In this document: in pieces, positions 1 through 7,772 of the stretch
Layout: every line of letters starts with the position of its first letter
Numbering within the stretch: the first letter of the stretch is position 1
Assembly (NCBI GenBank): GCA_036260415.1
Contig: DASZZX010000279.1
Location: 1-23,131 of the forward strand
Direction: 5' to 3'
Length of the DNA: 23,131 nucleotides
Source: DASZZX01 sp036260415
Lineage (GTDB): Bacteria; Actinomycetota; Nitriliruptoria; Nitriliruptorales; JAHWKO01
Position numbers and translations under genes: made by a program
Notes under the pieces: model-generated
Seen by the model: only the letters and a program-made list of their open reading frames with translations
The model's database searches: none
Told to the model about the DNA's origin: nothing

Positions 1-315
1 GTGGTCGATCCCGGCCACGACTTCCAGAAGACCACCTACCACTCGTTGGAGCTGTCCAGGCACCTGCCCGCGCTGGCGGCGCTCGGTTACCCGGTGCTCG
101 TGGCGCTGTCGAACAAGGACTTCATCGGCGAGACGCTGGACGCCCCGCTCGACGCCCGGGTGGACGCCAGCATCGGGGCGGCGGTGTTCGCGATCCTGCG
201 CGGTGCGGGCATCGTGCGGGTCCACGAGGTGCGGCGCACCGCCGCGGCCGTGCGCATGACCGAGGCGCTGCTGGGCTGGCGGCCCCCCGCGGTCGCGGTG
301 CGCGGGCTCGAGTAG
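1..315 (+). CDS. folP: Dihydropteroate synthase, C-terminal part (5' end outside window)
   Basis: This is the last 104 residues of a dihydropteroate synthase, which condenses 6-hydroxymethyl-dihydropterin pyrophosphate with p-aminobenzoate in folate synthesis in the cytoplasm. The visible part opens with DPGHDFQKTT, the family's D-P-G-x-x-F-x-K-T segment. Next come the GYPVLVALSNKDFIGETL strand and loop, whose lysine binds pterin, and near the end the family's closing IVRVHEV motif. The C-terminus looks complete and ends in TAG. The GTG at base 1 is an internal codon, because the TIM barrel needs roughly 170 more residues upstream. The SNKDF loop replaces the more common SRKxF and looks like a lineage variant. 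Identification is firm; only the gene's extent is unknown. Confidence 0.9.
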   Translation: MVDPGHDFQKTTYHSLELSRHLPALAALGYPVLVALSNKDFIGETLDAPLDARVDASIGAAVFAILRGAGIVRVHEVRRTAAAVRMTEALLGWRPPAVAVRGLE

Positions 316-331
316 ACCGTGAGGGCGGACG

Positions 332-769
332 TCAGGCGGCAGGCGGCGGCAGCTCCATCTCGTGCTCGAGGCGCGCGACCTCGACCTTGAGGCAGCGGTC
401 CTCGACGATGTCCATGCCCGCCTCCTCGGCCACGCGCCGCGCCTCCTCCGATCGCAGTCCCAGCTGCAGCCACAGCCCGCGCGCCCCGACCGCGGCCGCC
501 TCGCGCGCCACGTCGGGCAGGTGCTCGGGGCGACGGAAGACGTCCACCAGGTCGATGTTGCCGGGGACGTCCCGCAGCGACGGGTAGGCGCGCCGGCCGA
601 GCACCTGGTCCACGTGGGGGTTCACCGGCACGACCTCGTAGCCCTGCACGACCAGCGCCGCGGCCACGCCGTGGCTGGCACGGTGGGGCTTGGCCGACAG
701 GCCGACCACCGCGATGCGACGCGTGTAGCGGAGCACACGTCGGACGGCGTCCTCGTCTCGGACCGTCAC
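332..769 (-). CDS. CoA-binding domain protein (YccU-like)
   Basis: A 145-residue protein of the CoA_binding_2 family, which is a single Rossmann domain. The first strand and glycine turn read IAVVGLSAKPHRASHG (about residues 19-34). Then come the family hallmark GYEVVPVNP (43-51), the PSLRDVP segment and the GLWLQLG strand (98-104). The end carries EDRCLKVE, with the cysteine-lysine pair usual in this family. The whole length matches a stand-alone member. I chose the GTG at 769 because GAGGAGGGT lies just upstream and the family start is a few residues before the first strand; the frame stays open far upstream, but that part has no family resemblance. The function is not established for the family beyond probable CoA or nucleotide binding. 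The gene is divergent from the ferredoxin gene at 942. Confidence 0.85.
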   Translation of the reverse strand: MTVRDEDAVRRVLRYTRRIAVVGLSAKPHRASHGVAAALVVQGYEVVPVNPHVDQVLGRRAYPSLRDVPGNIDLVDVFRRPEHLPDVAREAAAVGARGLWLQLGLRSEEARRVAEEAGMDIVEDRCLKVEVARLEHEMELPPPAA

Positions 770-913
770 GGCACCCTCCTCGCCTGTGGACGACCCGTGG
801 GCGCCACCGGCGTGGCGACGCGGTCGGTGATCCCGGGCGTCCCGCGCGTCCGTCGGGTGAGCGTGCCAGGCGGGTCGCGCCCCGACCCGTCCACACGGTC
901 GGGTGCGGTCCAC

Positions 914-919
914 TACCGT
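914..919 (+). promoter_or_regulatory. Putative -10 element (TACCGT) for the [2Fe-2S] ferredoxin gene
   Basis: TACCGT matches the TANNNT form of actinobacterial -10 boxes and lies 28 bases before the GTG at 942. The same hexamer occurs before the gene starting at 1465. No convincing -35 is visible. Confidence 0.35.
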
Positions 920-941
920 CGCGCCGACGGGAGGAGGCTGC

Positions 942-1334
942 GTGGCCCGCGGGCGGATGCCGACGAGGTTCGTGCTGGTGTGCGTCAACGAGCGTCCGCC
1001 GGAACACCCGAGGGGGTCGTGCGTCCAGCGGGGCGGCGGGGAGGTGTTCAACGCCTTCCGCGAGCTCACCGGCCAGCTCGGCCTGGTCGACGTGAAGGTC
1101 ACCTTCACGGGCTGCCTGGAGCCGTGCATGGTGGGACCAACGGTGCTGGTCGTGCCCGACAACGTGTGGTACGGCGGTGTCACGGTGGACGATGTGCCGC
1201 TGATCGTCGAGCAGCACCTGGTGGGCGGGGAGCCGGTGGAGTTCCTGCGGATCGGGCACGCGGAGTTCGAGCTGTCCCCTCTGGAGGGCCGGGCCGACCT
1301 CCCGCCCGGCATGATCCCACCGATCGGCAGCTGA
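942..1334 (+). CDS. Thioredoxin-like [2Fe-2S] ferredoxin
   Basis: A 130-residue protein resembling the thioredoxin-fold [2Fe-2S] ferredoxins (Aquifex/Azotobacter type, related to NuoE). The four likely cluster ligands are C14, C27, C58 and C62: a C-x12-C pair followed by a TGCLEPC segment. This closely follows the spacing known for the family. The segment LVVPDNVWYGGVTVDDVPLIVEQHL is the usual fourth strand and helix. About 30 residues past the core (HAEFELSPLEGRADLPPG) look like a lineage-specific tail. The start is GTG 942, preceded by GGGAGGAGG at about five bases; ATG 957 is an alternative five codons in. It is probably a cytoplasmic electron carrier, but its redox partner cannot be read from the neighbours. 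Confidence 0.8.
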   Translation: MARGRMPTRFVLVCVNERPPEHPRGSCVQRGGGEVFNAFRELTGQLGLVDVKVTFTGCLEPCMVGPTVLVVPDNVWYGGVTVDDVPLIVEQHLVGGEPVEFLRIGHAEFELSPLEGRADLPPGMIPPIGS

Positions 1335-1446
1335 CCCGCCCGGGGACCCGCAGACACGACCTGCCGGACCGGCCAACCCGGTCACCTGACGTGCGCGACC
1401 CCTCCTTCCGTGCGGCATCGGCCCGGAACAACGCGCAACGGATGAC

Positions 1447-1452
1447 TACCGT
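1447..1452 (+). promoter_or_regulatory. Putative -10 element (TACCGT) for the L,D-transpeptidase gene
   Basis: A TANNNT hexamer 13-18 bases before the GTG at 1465, which would give a very short leader. It is identical to the hexamer at 914. GGAAC at about 1424-1428 could be part of a -35, but the match is weak. Confidence 0.3.
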
Positions 1453-1464
1453 GTGCGAGGATCG

Positions 1465-2580
1465 GTGACACACGGCGTCTGCGAGGGGATGGGAGCAACC
1501 TCGACCACGTGGATCGGGAGCCCGGACGCGCGGCGGCTGCGCCGCCGCGTCATGATGGGACTCGCGCTCGCGATCGTCGTGCTGCTAGGCGGTGGCGGCA
1601 TCGCGGTGGCGCGCGACATGCAGGCGTACCGCCAACGTTGGGACGGGCGGGCGCTGCCCGGCGCCGTGGTCAACGGCGTGGACCTCACCGGGATGACCGA
1701 GGAGCAGGCGGTCGCCGCGGTCGACGCCACGCTGGCCCCCCAGCTCGACCGGCCGGTGACCGTGCGCTTCGAGGACCGCACGTGGACGACCAGCCTGCGC
1801 GGGCTCGGCGCCGCCACCGACGCCCCGCAGGTCGTCGCCAGGGTCTTCGCCGCCTCCCAGGTCGTGTCGTGGCGCACCCTGGCCGAGATCCGCTGGCGGG
1901 GCGCCACCGTGCCGTCCACCGGCACGGCCGGCGTGCACACGCCGGAGGCATCGGCCCGCGACCTGGTGCGTGCGATCGCCGAGGAACTGCACATCCCTCC
2001 GGTGGACGCCGAGCTGCGCTGGACCGCCGACCAACTGTTCATCGAGCCCGAACGCCCGGGCCGGGGCGTGGCGATCGCCCCGACCGTGGAGCACCTCCTG
2101 ACCGCGCTGGACGGCCGCAGCGACACCGCGGAGGTGGTCACCGAGCAGCTGTCTGCACAGGTGACCGCGGCGGCGTACGACCAGGTGCTGTTCCTCCGCC
2201 AGGAGGACCACCAGCTCGACCTCTACCTGGGCGGACGGCTGGCGCGCTCCTACCCGGTCGCGACCGGGACGGGTGACTACCCCACCCCCACCGGCGTCTA
2301 CCACGTGTCGCTGAAACGGCCCAAGCCGGTGTGGGTCAACCCCGACCCGTCCGGGTGGGGTCGGGGCATGCCCAAGCGGATCGAGGCGGGACCCAACAAC
2401 CCGCTGGGTCTGCGCGCCCTCAACTGGTCGGCACCCGGCGCGATCCGGTTCCATGGCACCGCCAACATCGACTCGCTCGGCCGAGACGCCTCGCACGGCT
2501 GCGTGCGCCTGTCCAACGACGCCATCGTGGAGCTGTTCGACCTGGTGGACGTGGGGGCCCACATCGTCTCCATCCGGTGA
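1465..2580 (+). CDS. L,D-transpeptidase (YkuD), membrane-anchored
   Basis: An envelope enzyme of about 371 residues that makes 3-3 peptide cross-links in peptidoglycan or attaches proteins to it. After an arginine-rich start there is one hydrophobic segment (MMGLALAIVVLLGGGGIAVA), either a signal anchor or a signal peptide. Next comes a PG_binding_4-like domain (PGAVVNGVDLTGMTEEQAV) and a linker domain. The last 125 residues form the YkuD domain, with GDYPTPTGVYHV, PNNPLGLRALNW, the histidine of IRFHGT and the catalytic motif SHGCVRLSN. The start is uncertain: GTG 1465 has GAGG four bases upstream, while GTG 1453 and ATG 1489 are in frame. The membrane segment is kept with any of these. A hairpin follows at 2616-2630, so the gene is probably monocistronic. 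Confidence 0.88.
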   Translation: MTHGVCEGMGATSTTWIGSPDARRLRRRVMMGLALAIVVLLGGGGIAVARDMQAYRQRWDGRALPGAVVNGVDLTGMTEEQAVAAVDATLAPQLDRPVTVRFEDRTWTTSLRGLGAATDAPQVVARVFAASQVVSWRTLAEIRWRGATVPSTGTAGVHTPEASARDLVRAIAEELHIPPVDAELRWTADQLFIEPERPGRGVAIAPTVEHLLTALDGRSDTAEVVTEQLSAQVTAAAYDQVLFLRQEDHQLDLYLGGRLARSYPVATGTGDYPTPTGVYHVSLKRPKPVWVNPDPSGWGRGMPKRIEAGPNNPLGLRALNWSAPGAIRFHGTANIDSLGRDASHGCVRLSNDAIVELFDLVDVGAHIVSIR

Positions 2581-2615
2581 GGGGCTCGTCCGTTGAGCGC
2601 ACGTCCCCACGCAAC

Positions 2616-2630
2616 CCGACCTGCGGTCGG
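2616..2630 (+). terminator. Possible terminator hairpin after the L,D-transpeptidase gene
   Basis: CCGACC and GGTCGG form a perfect six-base-pair stem around a TGC loop, 36 bases after the stop codon. There is no real T-run, so this is only a candidate; it could also lie in the leader of the hpd transcript. Confidence 0.3.
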
Positions 2631-2669
2631 TGCCATCATGGCGAGGAGGAATGACAGGGAGGGAACCGG

Positions 2670-3794
2670 TTGAGCGCGACGGAGGACGCTGCCGCCCCGG
2701 GTACGCCCGGCGAGGATTTCCCCGTGCTGGGCTGGGACGCGATCGAGTTCTGGGTGGCCAACGCCAAGCAGGCGGCGCACTACTACCGCTCCGTCTTCGG
2801 GTTCCGGCTGGTCGGCTACGCGGGCCCCGAGACCGGCGTACGCGGCCTGGCCTCCTACGTCCTGCAACAGGGCGGGGTGCGGTTCGTGCTCACGTCGGCG
2901 CTGCGTCCCGACGACCCGATCAACCACCACCAGGCGCTCCACGGCGACGGGATCCACGACGTCGCCTTCGAGGTGCCCGACGCCGGGGAGTCGTTCCGGC
3001 TGGCGACCGACCGCGGCGCGACGCCGCACCTGGAGCCGGAGGTGCTCGAGGACGAGCACGGCAAGGTGGTGGTCTCCGCCATCCGCGCGTACGGCGACAC
3101 GATCCACTCGTTCGTGCAGCGTGACGGCTACGTTGGAGTCCATCTCCCCGGCTACCAGCCGATGGACGACGGCTGGGCGGTGCCCACGCGCCTGTCCGCG
3201 ATCGACCACGTCGTCGGCAACGTGGAGCTGGGCAAGATGGACGAGTGGGCGCGCTTCTACGAGCGTGTCCTTGGCTTCAAGGAGTTCCGCCACTTCAGCG
3301 ACGCCGAGATCTCGACCGAGTACACGGCGCTGATGTCCAAGGTGCTGTGGGACGGTGTGGGTCGCATCAAGCTGCCCATCAACGAACCGGCGGAGGGTCG
3401 AAAGAGGTCGCAGATCGAGGAGTACCTCGACTTCTACCGGGGCCCGGGCGTGCAGCACGTCGCGCTGTCGACACCCGACATCGTGGCGACGGTCCGCCAT
3501 CTGCGCGACAACGGCATCGCCTTCCTCGGCGTGCCCGACGAGTACTACGAGGACGCCCGGCGCCGGGTCGGCAAGGTCGACGAGCGCTGGGACGACCTGC
3601 AGGAGCTGGGCATCCTGGTCGATCGCGACGACGAGGGCTACCTGCTGCAGATCTTCACCGAGCCGGTGCAGGACCGTCCGACGCTGTTCTACGAGATCAT
3701 CCAGCGGCACGGCGCCAGAGGGTTCGGGGTCGGCAACTTCAAGGCGCTGTTCCACGCGATCGAGCGTGCGCAGGACCGACGCGGCAACCTGTGA
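2670..3794 (+). CDS. hpd: 4-hydroxyphenylpyruvate dioxygenase
   Basis: A full-length 374-residue enzyme that converts 4-hydroxyphenylpyruvate to homogentisate with a non-haem iron in the cytoplasm, in tyrosine breakdown. It has two vicinal-oxygen-chelate halves. The three iron ligands are visible as H180 (AIDHVVGN), H263 (VQHVALST) and E342 (LFYEIIQRHG). The C-terminal GFGVGNFKALFHAIE signature is intact. The N-terminal half has the expected IEFWVANAKQAAHYYRSVFGF. The start is TTG 2670, chosen because AGGGAGGGAA lies at good distance and the encoded length equals the family norm. No homogentisate dioxygenase or fumarylacetoacetase is nearby, so the rest of the pathway must lie elsewhere or the product serves another purpose. 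It converges on the fusion-transporter gene with a 12-base gap. Confidence 0.96.
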   Translation: MSATEDAAAPGTPGEDFPVLGWDAIEFWVANAKQAAHYYRSVFGFRLVGYAGPETGVRGLASYVLQQGGVRFVLTSALRPDDPINHHQALHGDGIHDVAFEVPDAGESFRLATDRGATPHLEPEVLEDEHGKVVVSAIRAYGDTIHSFVQRDGYVGVHLPGYQPMDDGWAVPTRLSAIDHVVGNVELGKMDEWARFYERVLGFKEFRHFSDAEISTEYTALMSKVLWDGVGRIKLPINEPAEGRKRSQIEEYLDFYRGPGVQHVALSTPDIVATVRHLRDNGIAFLGVPDEYYEDARRRVGKVDERWDDLQELGILVDRDDEGYLLQIFTEPVQDRPTLFYEIIQRHGARGFGVGNFKALFHAIERAQDRRGNL

Positions 3795-3801
3795 CCTCCC
3801 G

Positions 3802-3825
3802 CCTCGTCACGTGGACGTGCCGAGG
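3802..3825. terminator. Possible bidirectional hairpin between hpd and the convergent fusion gene
   Basis: CCTCG and CACGT pair with ACGTG and CGAGG, with a single mismatch (T/C) between the two stem blocks and a tight loop. It lies exactly at the convergent ends and includes the last codons and stop of the minus-strand gene. No T-run is seen on either side, so termination activity is inferred from position only. Confidence 0.35.
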
Positions 3826-6782
3826 CGCTCCGCCAGCGTGGCGAGCATGGCCATCGCCACACCCGGGCGTTCATTGAGGATCGACTCGAACTCCGGGGCA
3901 CGGATGGCAAGAGCCCTGACCTCGACCTCGTGGGCCACGACATCCGACGCCCGCGGCCGTCCCCGCAGCAGGGCGAGCTCACCCACGTGCTCACCCGGCC
4001 CGAAGGTGCGCAGCAACCTCGGCTCGCCGTCCACCACCTTGCGGATGCACACACGCCCGCGGGCGATCACCAGCATCTCGTCGCCCGGCTCGCCCTCGCG
4101 GTACACGACCTCGTCGGGCGTGTAGACCCTCTCCTGGCTGATGTGGGCGATGCGCTCCAGGTCCTCGGGGTCGAGGTCCGAGAACATCGGGACCTCCTGC
4201 AGGACCAGGATCCGGTCGATGAGGTCCATCGTATCGACGTCGGCGGCCATCTCGTCTCCGTTGCGACGGACCGCTCCCCGCACCAGCGGGGACGCGTCCC
4301 TGGCGGCGCGCTCGGTGAGGTCGCGCCACTCCGCCACCAGGCGGACGGCCACGGCCCGACAGGCCAGAGCACGCAACCACTCGTCGGTGTCATCGAGCAG
4401 CGACGATAGGACCGACACTGGGGCGGGGCGAGCGGTCGTGTCGGGATCGTCCTCCAGCAGCGGCAGCAGGCGGCGGGTGAGGCGACGGTCGCCGATCGCG
4501 TCGAGGGCCTCCAGCGCCTGGCCCCGCAGCTGCTGGTCGGCCGAGCGCGAACCCCGGATCAGCAGCTGGAGCGACTCGCGACCCGCCAGGACGTCGAGCG
4601 CGCACATGGCGCGGTACTCGGCGTCCCGCTCGCGGTGCTGCAGCACCCTCCGCAGGTAGCGGTGTGCGGGTTCGGGGAACGCCGGGGCGCCGAGCGCATC
4701 CCGGTGGCCCCGCAGCACCGCTGCGCGCTCGATCTTCGCCGCCGCCCAGTCCACGAGCGCGGCGCGCGCCTCCGGCTTTCCCCTGAGGGCCTCCACGGCC
4801 GCCTCCTGCGCACGCTCGGAGCCGTGGGCCAGGACCCCCAGCAGCTCGGGGGTCAGCTCGGAGCGCCCGCGCAGCAGCCTCGCGACGCCGTCGCGGACAG
4901 CCGCATCCGGATCGTCGAGCAGCCGCACGACCTCGACGGCGTCCGGTTGGCGGACCTGCGCCCTGGCGGCCCCCAGACGGACCGCTGGGCGTGGATGGGC
5001 CAGGAAGCGGGCCGCGCCCAGGTCGCGACAGGCCTCCTCCCAGTCCGGCAGGACGTCGAGGGCGGCCAGGATCTCCGCGGTCGATCCCGACCGCAGCATG
5101 ACGCCCAGCAGCTCGCGGGCGGGTCCGCTCCGCAGGGCGCCTGCGGCGGCGGCCCGCACCTGCGGGTCGGGGTCGGCGAGGCGCGCCTCCAGCGGGTCTC
5201 GCGCCTGCGCTCCGAGACCCGCCAGGATGCGGACCGCTTCCCGGCGCACGTCGGGTGCCGGGTCGTCCAGCGCCTCGAGCGCGACGCTGTCACCGTGGTC
5301 GTCGTCGAGCGATCGGAGGGCGGCGGTACGCACCGCGACGTCCTCGTCGCGCGCCGCCCGCAGCAGCGGGACGGCCGCCGCGTCACCGTCCAGCCGCCCC
5401 AGCAGCGTCGCAGCGACACGCCGCACGGGCGGCCGGTCGTCACCCAGCGCGCGGGTCAGGGCCCGGACCACGTCGGCGTCGGTCACGGGTCTGCGCAGGC
5501 TCGGTGCCGTGGAGGTGAACACGTCCACCAGGCCACGCTCCACCGCGTCGAGGAGGGCGGCGGCGTACGCCCGCCGCATCCGCCACACCACCGCCGACGT
5601 AACGGCCGCGATCGCCAGCCCGACCAGCGCCAGCTGACGGTCGGTGAAGGCGGCGCTGCCCGCCACCAGCAGTGCACCGGAGGCCACGACGCCCAGCTGC
5701 GCCGGCACCGCGGTGACGAAGGCCAGCACCTGGCTGCGACGGGAGGGTTCCACCACGTTGAAGACCGACGTCCAGGCCGTCGCCAGCAGCGCGTTCACCG
5801 CCACCCACTGGGCGCCGCGCACGAGCGTGGCGGTGACCAGCGTGAACGACACCGCCCACAACCCGAAGCCAGCCAGGTAGATCAGGGGCACGACCAGGAC
5901 CGTGGCGGTGACGCCGAGCCTGGCGAGGACCCGGTTGGTGACCAGCAACGACACGAGGAAGGAGGCCGCGGTGGCGGCGCCCGAGAAGTATCCGAGGAAC
6001 GCGGCCACGTCGGTATCCGACCTGAACGAGCCCGCCACCTGCTCGCTGAAGGGGAACACCACGAGGAAGAACAGGATCGACAGCGCCACCGCCGCCGCGG
6101 ACACCAGGCGGAGCAACCCCGAGCGCACGGTGACGCGGAAGCCGGCCTGCAGGTCCGCGAGGACGGACGGGGACGGCTCGCCTCGGGGTCGGAAGAACCG
6201 GCGACCCACTTCCACCAGCAGCGCGACCACGCCCACGAGCAGCCCGGCGTGCACCAGCAGCAGGTTGGCCGTCCCCAGGGTCGTGGCCAGCGGGCCGGTG
6301 GCCAGGTTGCCGACCATGCCGCCGGCGATCCCGGCGCTGGCGAACAGCGGGAACAGGCGCTTGGCCTGACGAGGCTCGCAGGCTTCGCTGGCCGCGTTCC
6401 ACATCATGGTGAAGGTGATCAGGATGACGAGCTGCTCGGTCAGCCAGATGGCCGCGTACAGGCCGGGGACGACGAAGCCCACCGACACCCGCTCGGCCAC
6501 GAGCAGCGCCGCGAGCCCCGCGGCCACGCCCGGCAGGAAGCGGCGTGTGCCGACCCGGCCCAGGCCGCCGCCGTACGCGAGCACGGCCACCATGGCCAGC
6601 AGGCCCGAAAGCAGGATCATGTGCGGGAGGAACTCGACCCCGAACCGGACGAAGAAGAGGGCGTCGCCCGTGTTGGCGCCCAACCCGTGCCCGGCCTGCG
6701 TGGTGGCGAACAGCGCGACCATCCAGCCGACCAGGCGCTGCTCTCCGGCTCGCACCCCCAAGAAGCCGCTCAGGCGCGTCAC
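3807..6782 (-). CDS. NTT/MFS-like transporter fused to HEAT repeats and a cyclic-nucleotide-binding domain
   Basis: A 991-residue membrane protein. Residues 1 to about 405 hold roughly a dozen hydrophobic segments resembling the ATP/ADP-translocase (NTT)/MFS fold, including WLTEQLVILITFTMMWN and the KRLFPLFASAGIAGGMVGN stretch typical of NTT-like proteins. Residues 430-840 are HEAT-like helical repeats with recurring DPDPxVRxAAAxAL units. Residues 855-990 form a cNMP-binding domain; its phosphate-binding cassette (residues 927-950) has GELALL with E935 and PRAS with R944, so binding is plausible. Cargo is unknown, and nucleotide transport should not be assumed. The start is GTG 6782, without a clear Shine-Dalgarno; GTG at codon 10 is an alternative that also keeps the first membrane segment. 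NTT-HEAT fusions are known in bacteria; the added sensor domain suggests regulation by a second messenger. Confidence 0.85.
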   Translation of the reverse strand: MTRLSGFLGVRAGEQRLVGWMVALFATTQAGHGLGANTGDALFFVRFGVEFLPHMILLSGLLAMVAVLAYGGGLGRVGTRRFLPGVAAGLAALLVAERVSVGFVVPGLYAAIWLTEQLVILITFTMMWNAASEACEPRQAKRLFPLFASAGIAGGMVGNLATGPLATTLGTANLLLVHAGLLVGVVALLVEVGRRFFRPRGEPSPSVLADLQAGFRVTVRSGLLRLVSAAAVALSILFFLVVFPFSEQVAGSFRSDTDVAAFLGYFSGAATAASFLVSLLVTNRVLARLGVTATVLVVPLIYLAGFGLWAVSFTLVTATLVRGAQWVAVNALLATAWTSVFNVVEPSRRSQVLAFVTAVPAQLGVVASGALLVAGSAAFTDRQLALVGLAIAAVTSAVVWRMRRAYAAALLDAVERGLVDVFTSTAPSLRRPVTDADVVRALTRALGDDRPPVRRVAATLLGRLDGDAAAVPLLRAARDEDVAVRTAALRSLDDDHGDSVALEALDDPAPDVRREAVRILAGLGAQARDPLEARLADPDPQVRAAAAGALRSGPARELLGVMLRSGSTAEILAALDVLPDWEEACRDLGAARFLAHPRPAVRLGAARAQVRQPDAVEVVRLLDDPDAAVRDGVARLLRGRSELTPELLGVLAHGSERAQEAAVEALRGKPEARAALVDWAAAKIERAAVLRGHRDALGAPAFPEPAHRYLRRVLQHRERDAEYRAMCALDVLAGRESLQLLIRGSRSADQQLRGQALEALDAIGDRRLTRRLLPLLEDDPDTTARPAPVSVLSSLLDDTDEWLRALACRAVAVRLVAEWRDLTERAARDASPLVRGAVRRNGDEMAADVDTMDLIDRILVLQEVPMFSDLDPEDLERIAHISQERVYTPDEVVYREGEPGDEMLVIARGRVCIRKVVDGEPRLLRTFGPGEHVGELALLRGRPRASDVVAHEVEVRALAIRAPEFESILNERPGVAMAMLATLAERLGTST

Positions 6783-7220
6783 GGCCCAGCCGGCTGCGAA
6801 GCGTGGCGGTCGGGTCGCTCACCCGCGCACCGAGGCGCGGCGGGCGGCGAGGAGCCGTCATGCGGTGACCGGAGGGGAGGGGGCGACCTGTTGAGATCGG
6901 ACAACGGGGACGTGACGGTCCTCGTGGGCAGCCGTGTCATGCCACGCCGAGCCTCCGGCCGGGCTGCGACGGTACCGCTCCGCAGGAGGCTCGCGCGCGG
7001 ATCCGCGCACAGAGCGGGAGCGTCCGCGGCCGGCGGGCGCAGGACCGCCGGCACGGTGACGTCCCGCTCGTCCGCCGGTTCGGCTAGCCTCCGCCCGTCT
7101 CGCAGGGTGGCCCGCCGGCCTCGGGCCGCCCGCCTTCCCCCGGGACACCAGGCCGCGGCGACGCTCAGCACGCTGCGGCGACCGGAGCGAGCCGCGCCCC
7201 GCGCGGGGGAAGGTCGACAC
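6783..7220. other. 438-base gap between the fusion gene and the dCMP deaminase gene, no gene seen
   Basis: No frame here has a recognisable protein. The open frames on both strands are Arg/Pro/Ala-rich and look like GC-driven artefacts. The gap must hold the divergent promoters of both genes. Visible items are a TAGCCT at 7085-7090, a perfect 14-base palindrome GCGCGGATCCGCGC at 6995-7008, and a 12-base self-complementary CCCCGCGCGGGG at 7197-7208 right before the deaminase ribosome-binding site. A purine-rich GGAGGGGAGGG near 6880 precedes a TTG at 6892 that is in frame with the deaminase, but the resulting extension has no family resemblance. Confidence 0.5.
7085..7090 (+). promoter_or_regulatory. 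Putative -10 element (TAGCCT) for the dCMP deaminase gene
   Basis: Same hexamer as before the genes at 8444 and 17917. It would give an unusually long leader of about 120 bases to GTG 7221. The in-frame GTG 7107 lies only 17 bases downstream of it, so a longer protein cannot be ruled out. Confidence 0.3.
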
Positions 7221-7742
7221 GTGCGCACGTCCTCGGACCCTCACCACGCCACCCATCCGCAGCGCCAGTCGTGGGACCGGTACTTCCTCGACCTGGCGCA
7301 GGCGGCGTCGACGCGTGCCACCTGCGCGCGACGCAAGCACGGCGCCGTGATCGTGCGTGACCGGCGCATCGTCGCCACCGGCTACAACGGAGCGCCGTCG
7401 GGCTACCCGCACTGCGACGACGGCGCCTGCCCGCGTGCATCCTCCGACGCGCCCCAGGGGCACGGCTACGAGTCCTGCATCGCCATCCACGCGGAGGCCA
7501 ACGCGCTGCTGTTCGCGTCCCCCGAGGAGCGTGCAGGCGCCACCCTGTACGGCACCGGGGCGCCCTGCTTCGGCTGCGCCAAGCTGGTCGCCAACTCGGG
7601 CATCGGCGAGGTGGTCGCGGCGGGTGGCCGCTACGACGGTTGGGAGCAGGTGCGCGCCTTCCTGCTGGACTGCCGGGTCAGGGTGCGCCTGCTCGACGGC
7701 CTGGAGGGTGTGCCCTCGCTGGACCTGCGAGCGACCGGCTGA
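7221..7742 (+). CDS. Deoxycytidylate (dCMP) deaminase-family protein (ComEB-like)
   Basis: A 173-residue zinc deaminase; the family converts dCMP to dUMP and so feeds dTMP synthesis. Zinc ligands are H90 with catalytic E92 (HAEANALL), and C116 and C119 (APCFGCAK). The SWDRYFLDLAQAASTRATC start, the TGYNGAPSG loop and the HCDDGACPR segment are typical of dCMP deaminases, rather than cytidine or tRNA-adenosine deaminases. The start is GTG 7221, with GGGGAAGG about eight bases upstream. The frame is open far upstream, including GTG 7107 and TTG 6892, but those extensions are Arg/Pro/Ala-rich and unlike the family. It is transcribed divergently from the fusion transporter. Ligand specificity (dCMP or a related nucleotide) is inferred from family resemblance. 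Confidence 0.9.
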   Translation: MRTSSDPHHATHPQRQSWDRYFLDLAQAASTRATCARRKHGAVIVRDRRIVATGYNGAPSGYPHCDDGACPRASSDAPQGHGYESCIAIHAEANALLFASPEERAGATLYGTGAPCFGCAKLVANSGIGEVVAAGGRYDGWEQVRAFLLDCRVRVRLLDGLEGVPSLDLRATG

Positions 7743-7772
7743 TCGGGCACCGGCGGGGATCACCCGGGTCGG

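Noticed and set aside
87..1418. Long minus-strand frame of about 440 codons across folP, the CoA-binding gene and the ferredoxin gene
   Set aside because: The product is Arg/Gly/Ala-rich low-complexity sequence; the recognised proteins lie in other frames.
6995..7008. The 14-base palindrome as a phage or integrase attachment site
   Set aside because: No integrase, direct repeats or mobile genes are nearby, and GC-rich palindromes of this size arise often by chance in such DNA.
4635..7220. A very long open frame on the plus strand opposite the fusion transporter, continuous with the dCMP deaminase frame
   Set aside because: It is antisense to a protein with clear membrane, repeat and sensor domains, and its product is rich in Arg, Gln, His and Gly with no domain. 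Stop-free antisense frames are expected at this GC content.
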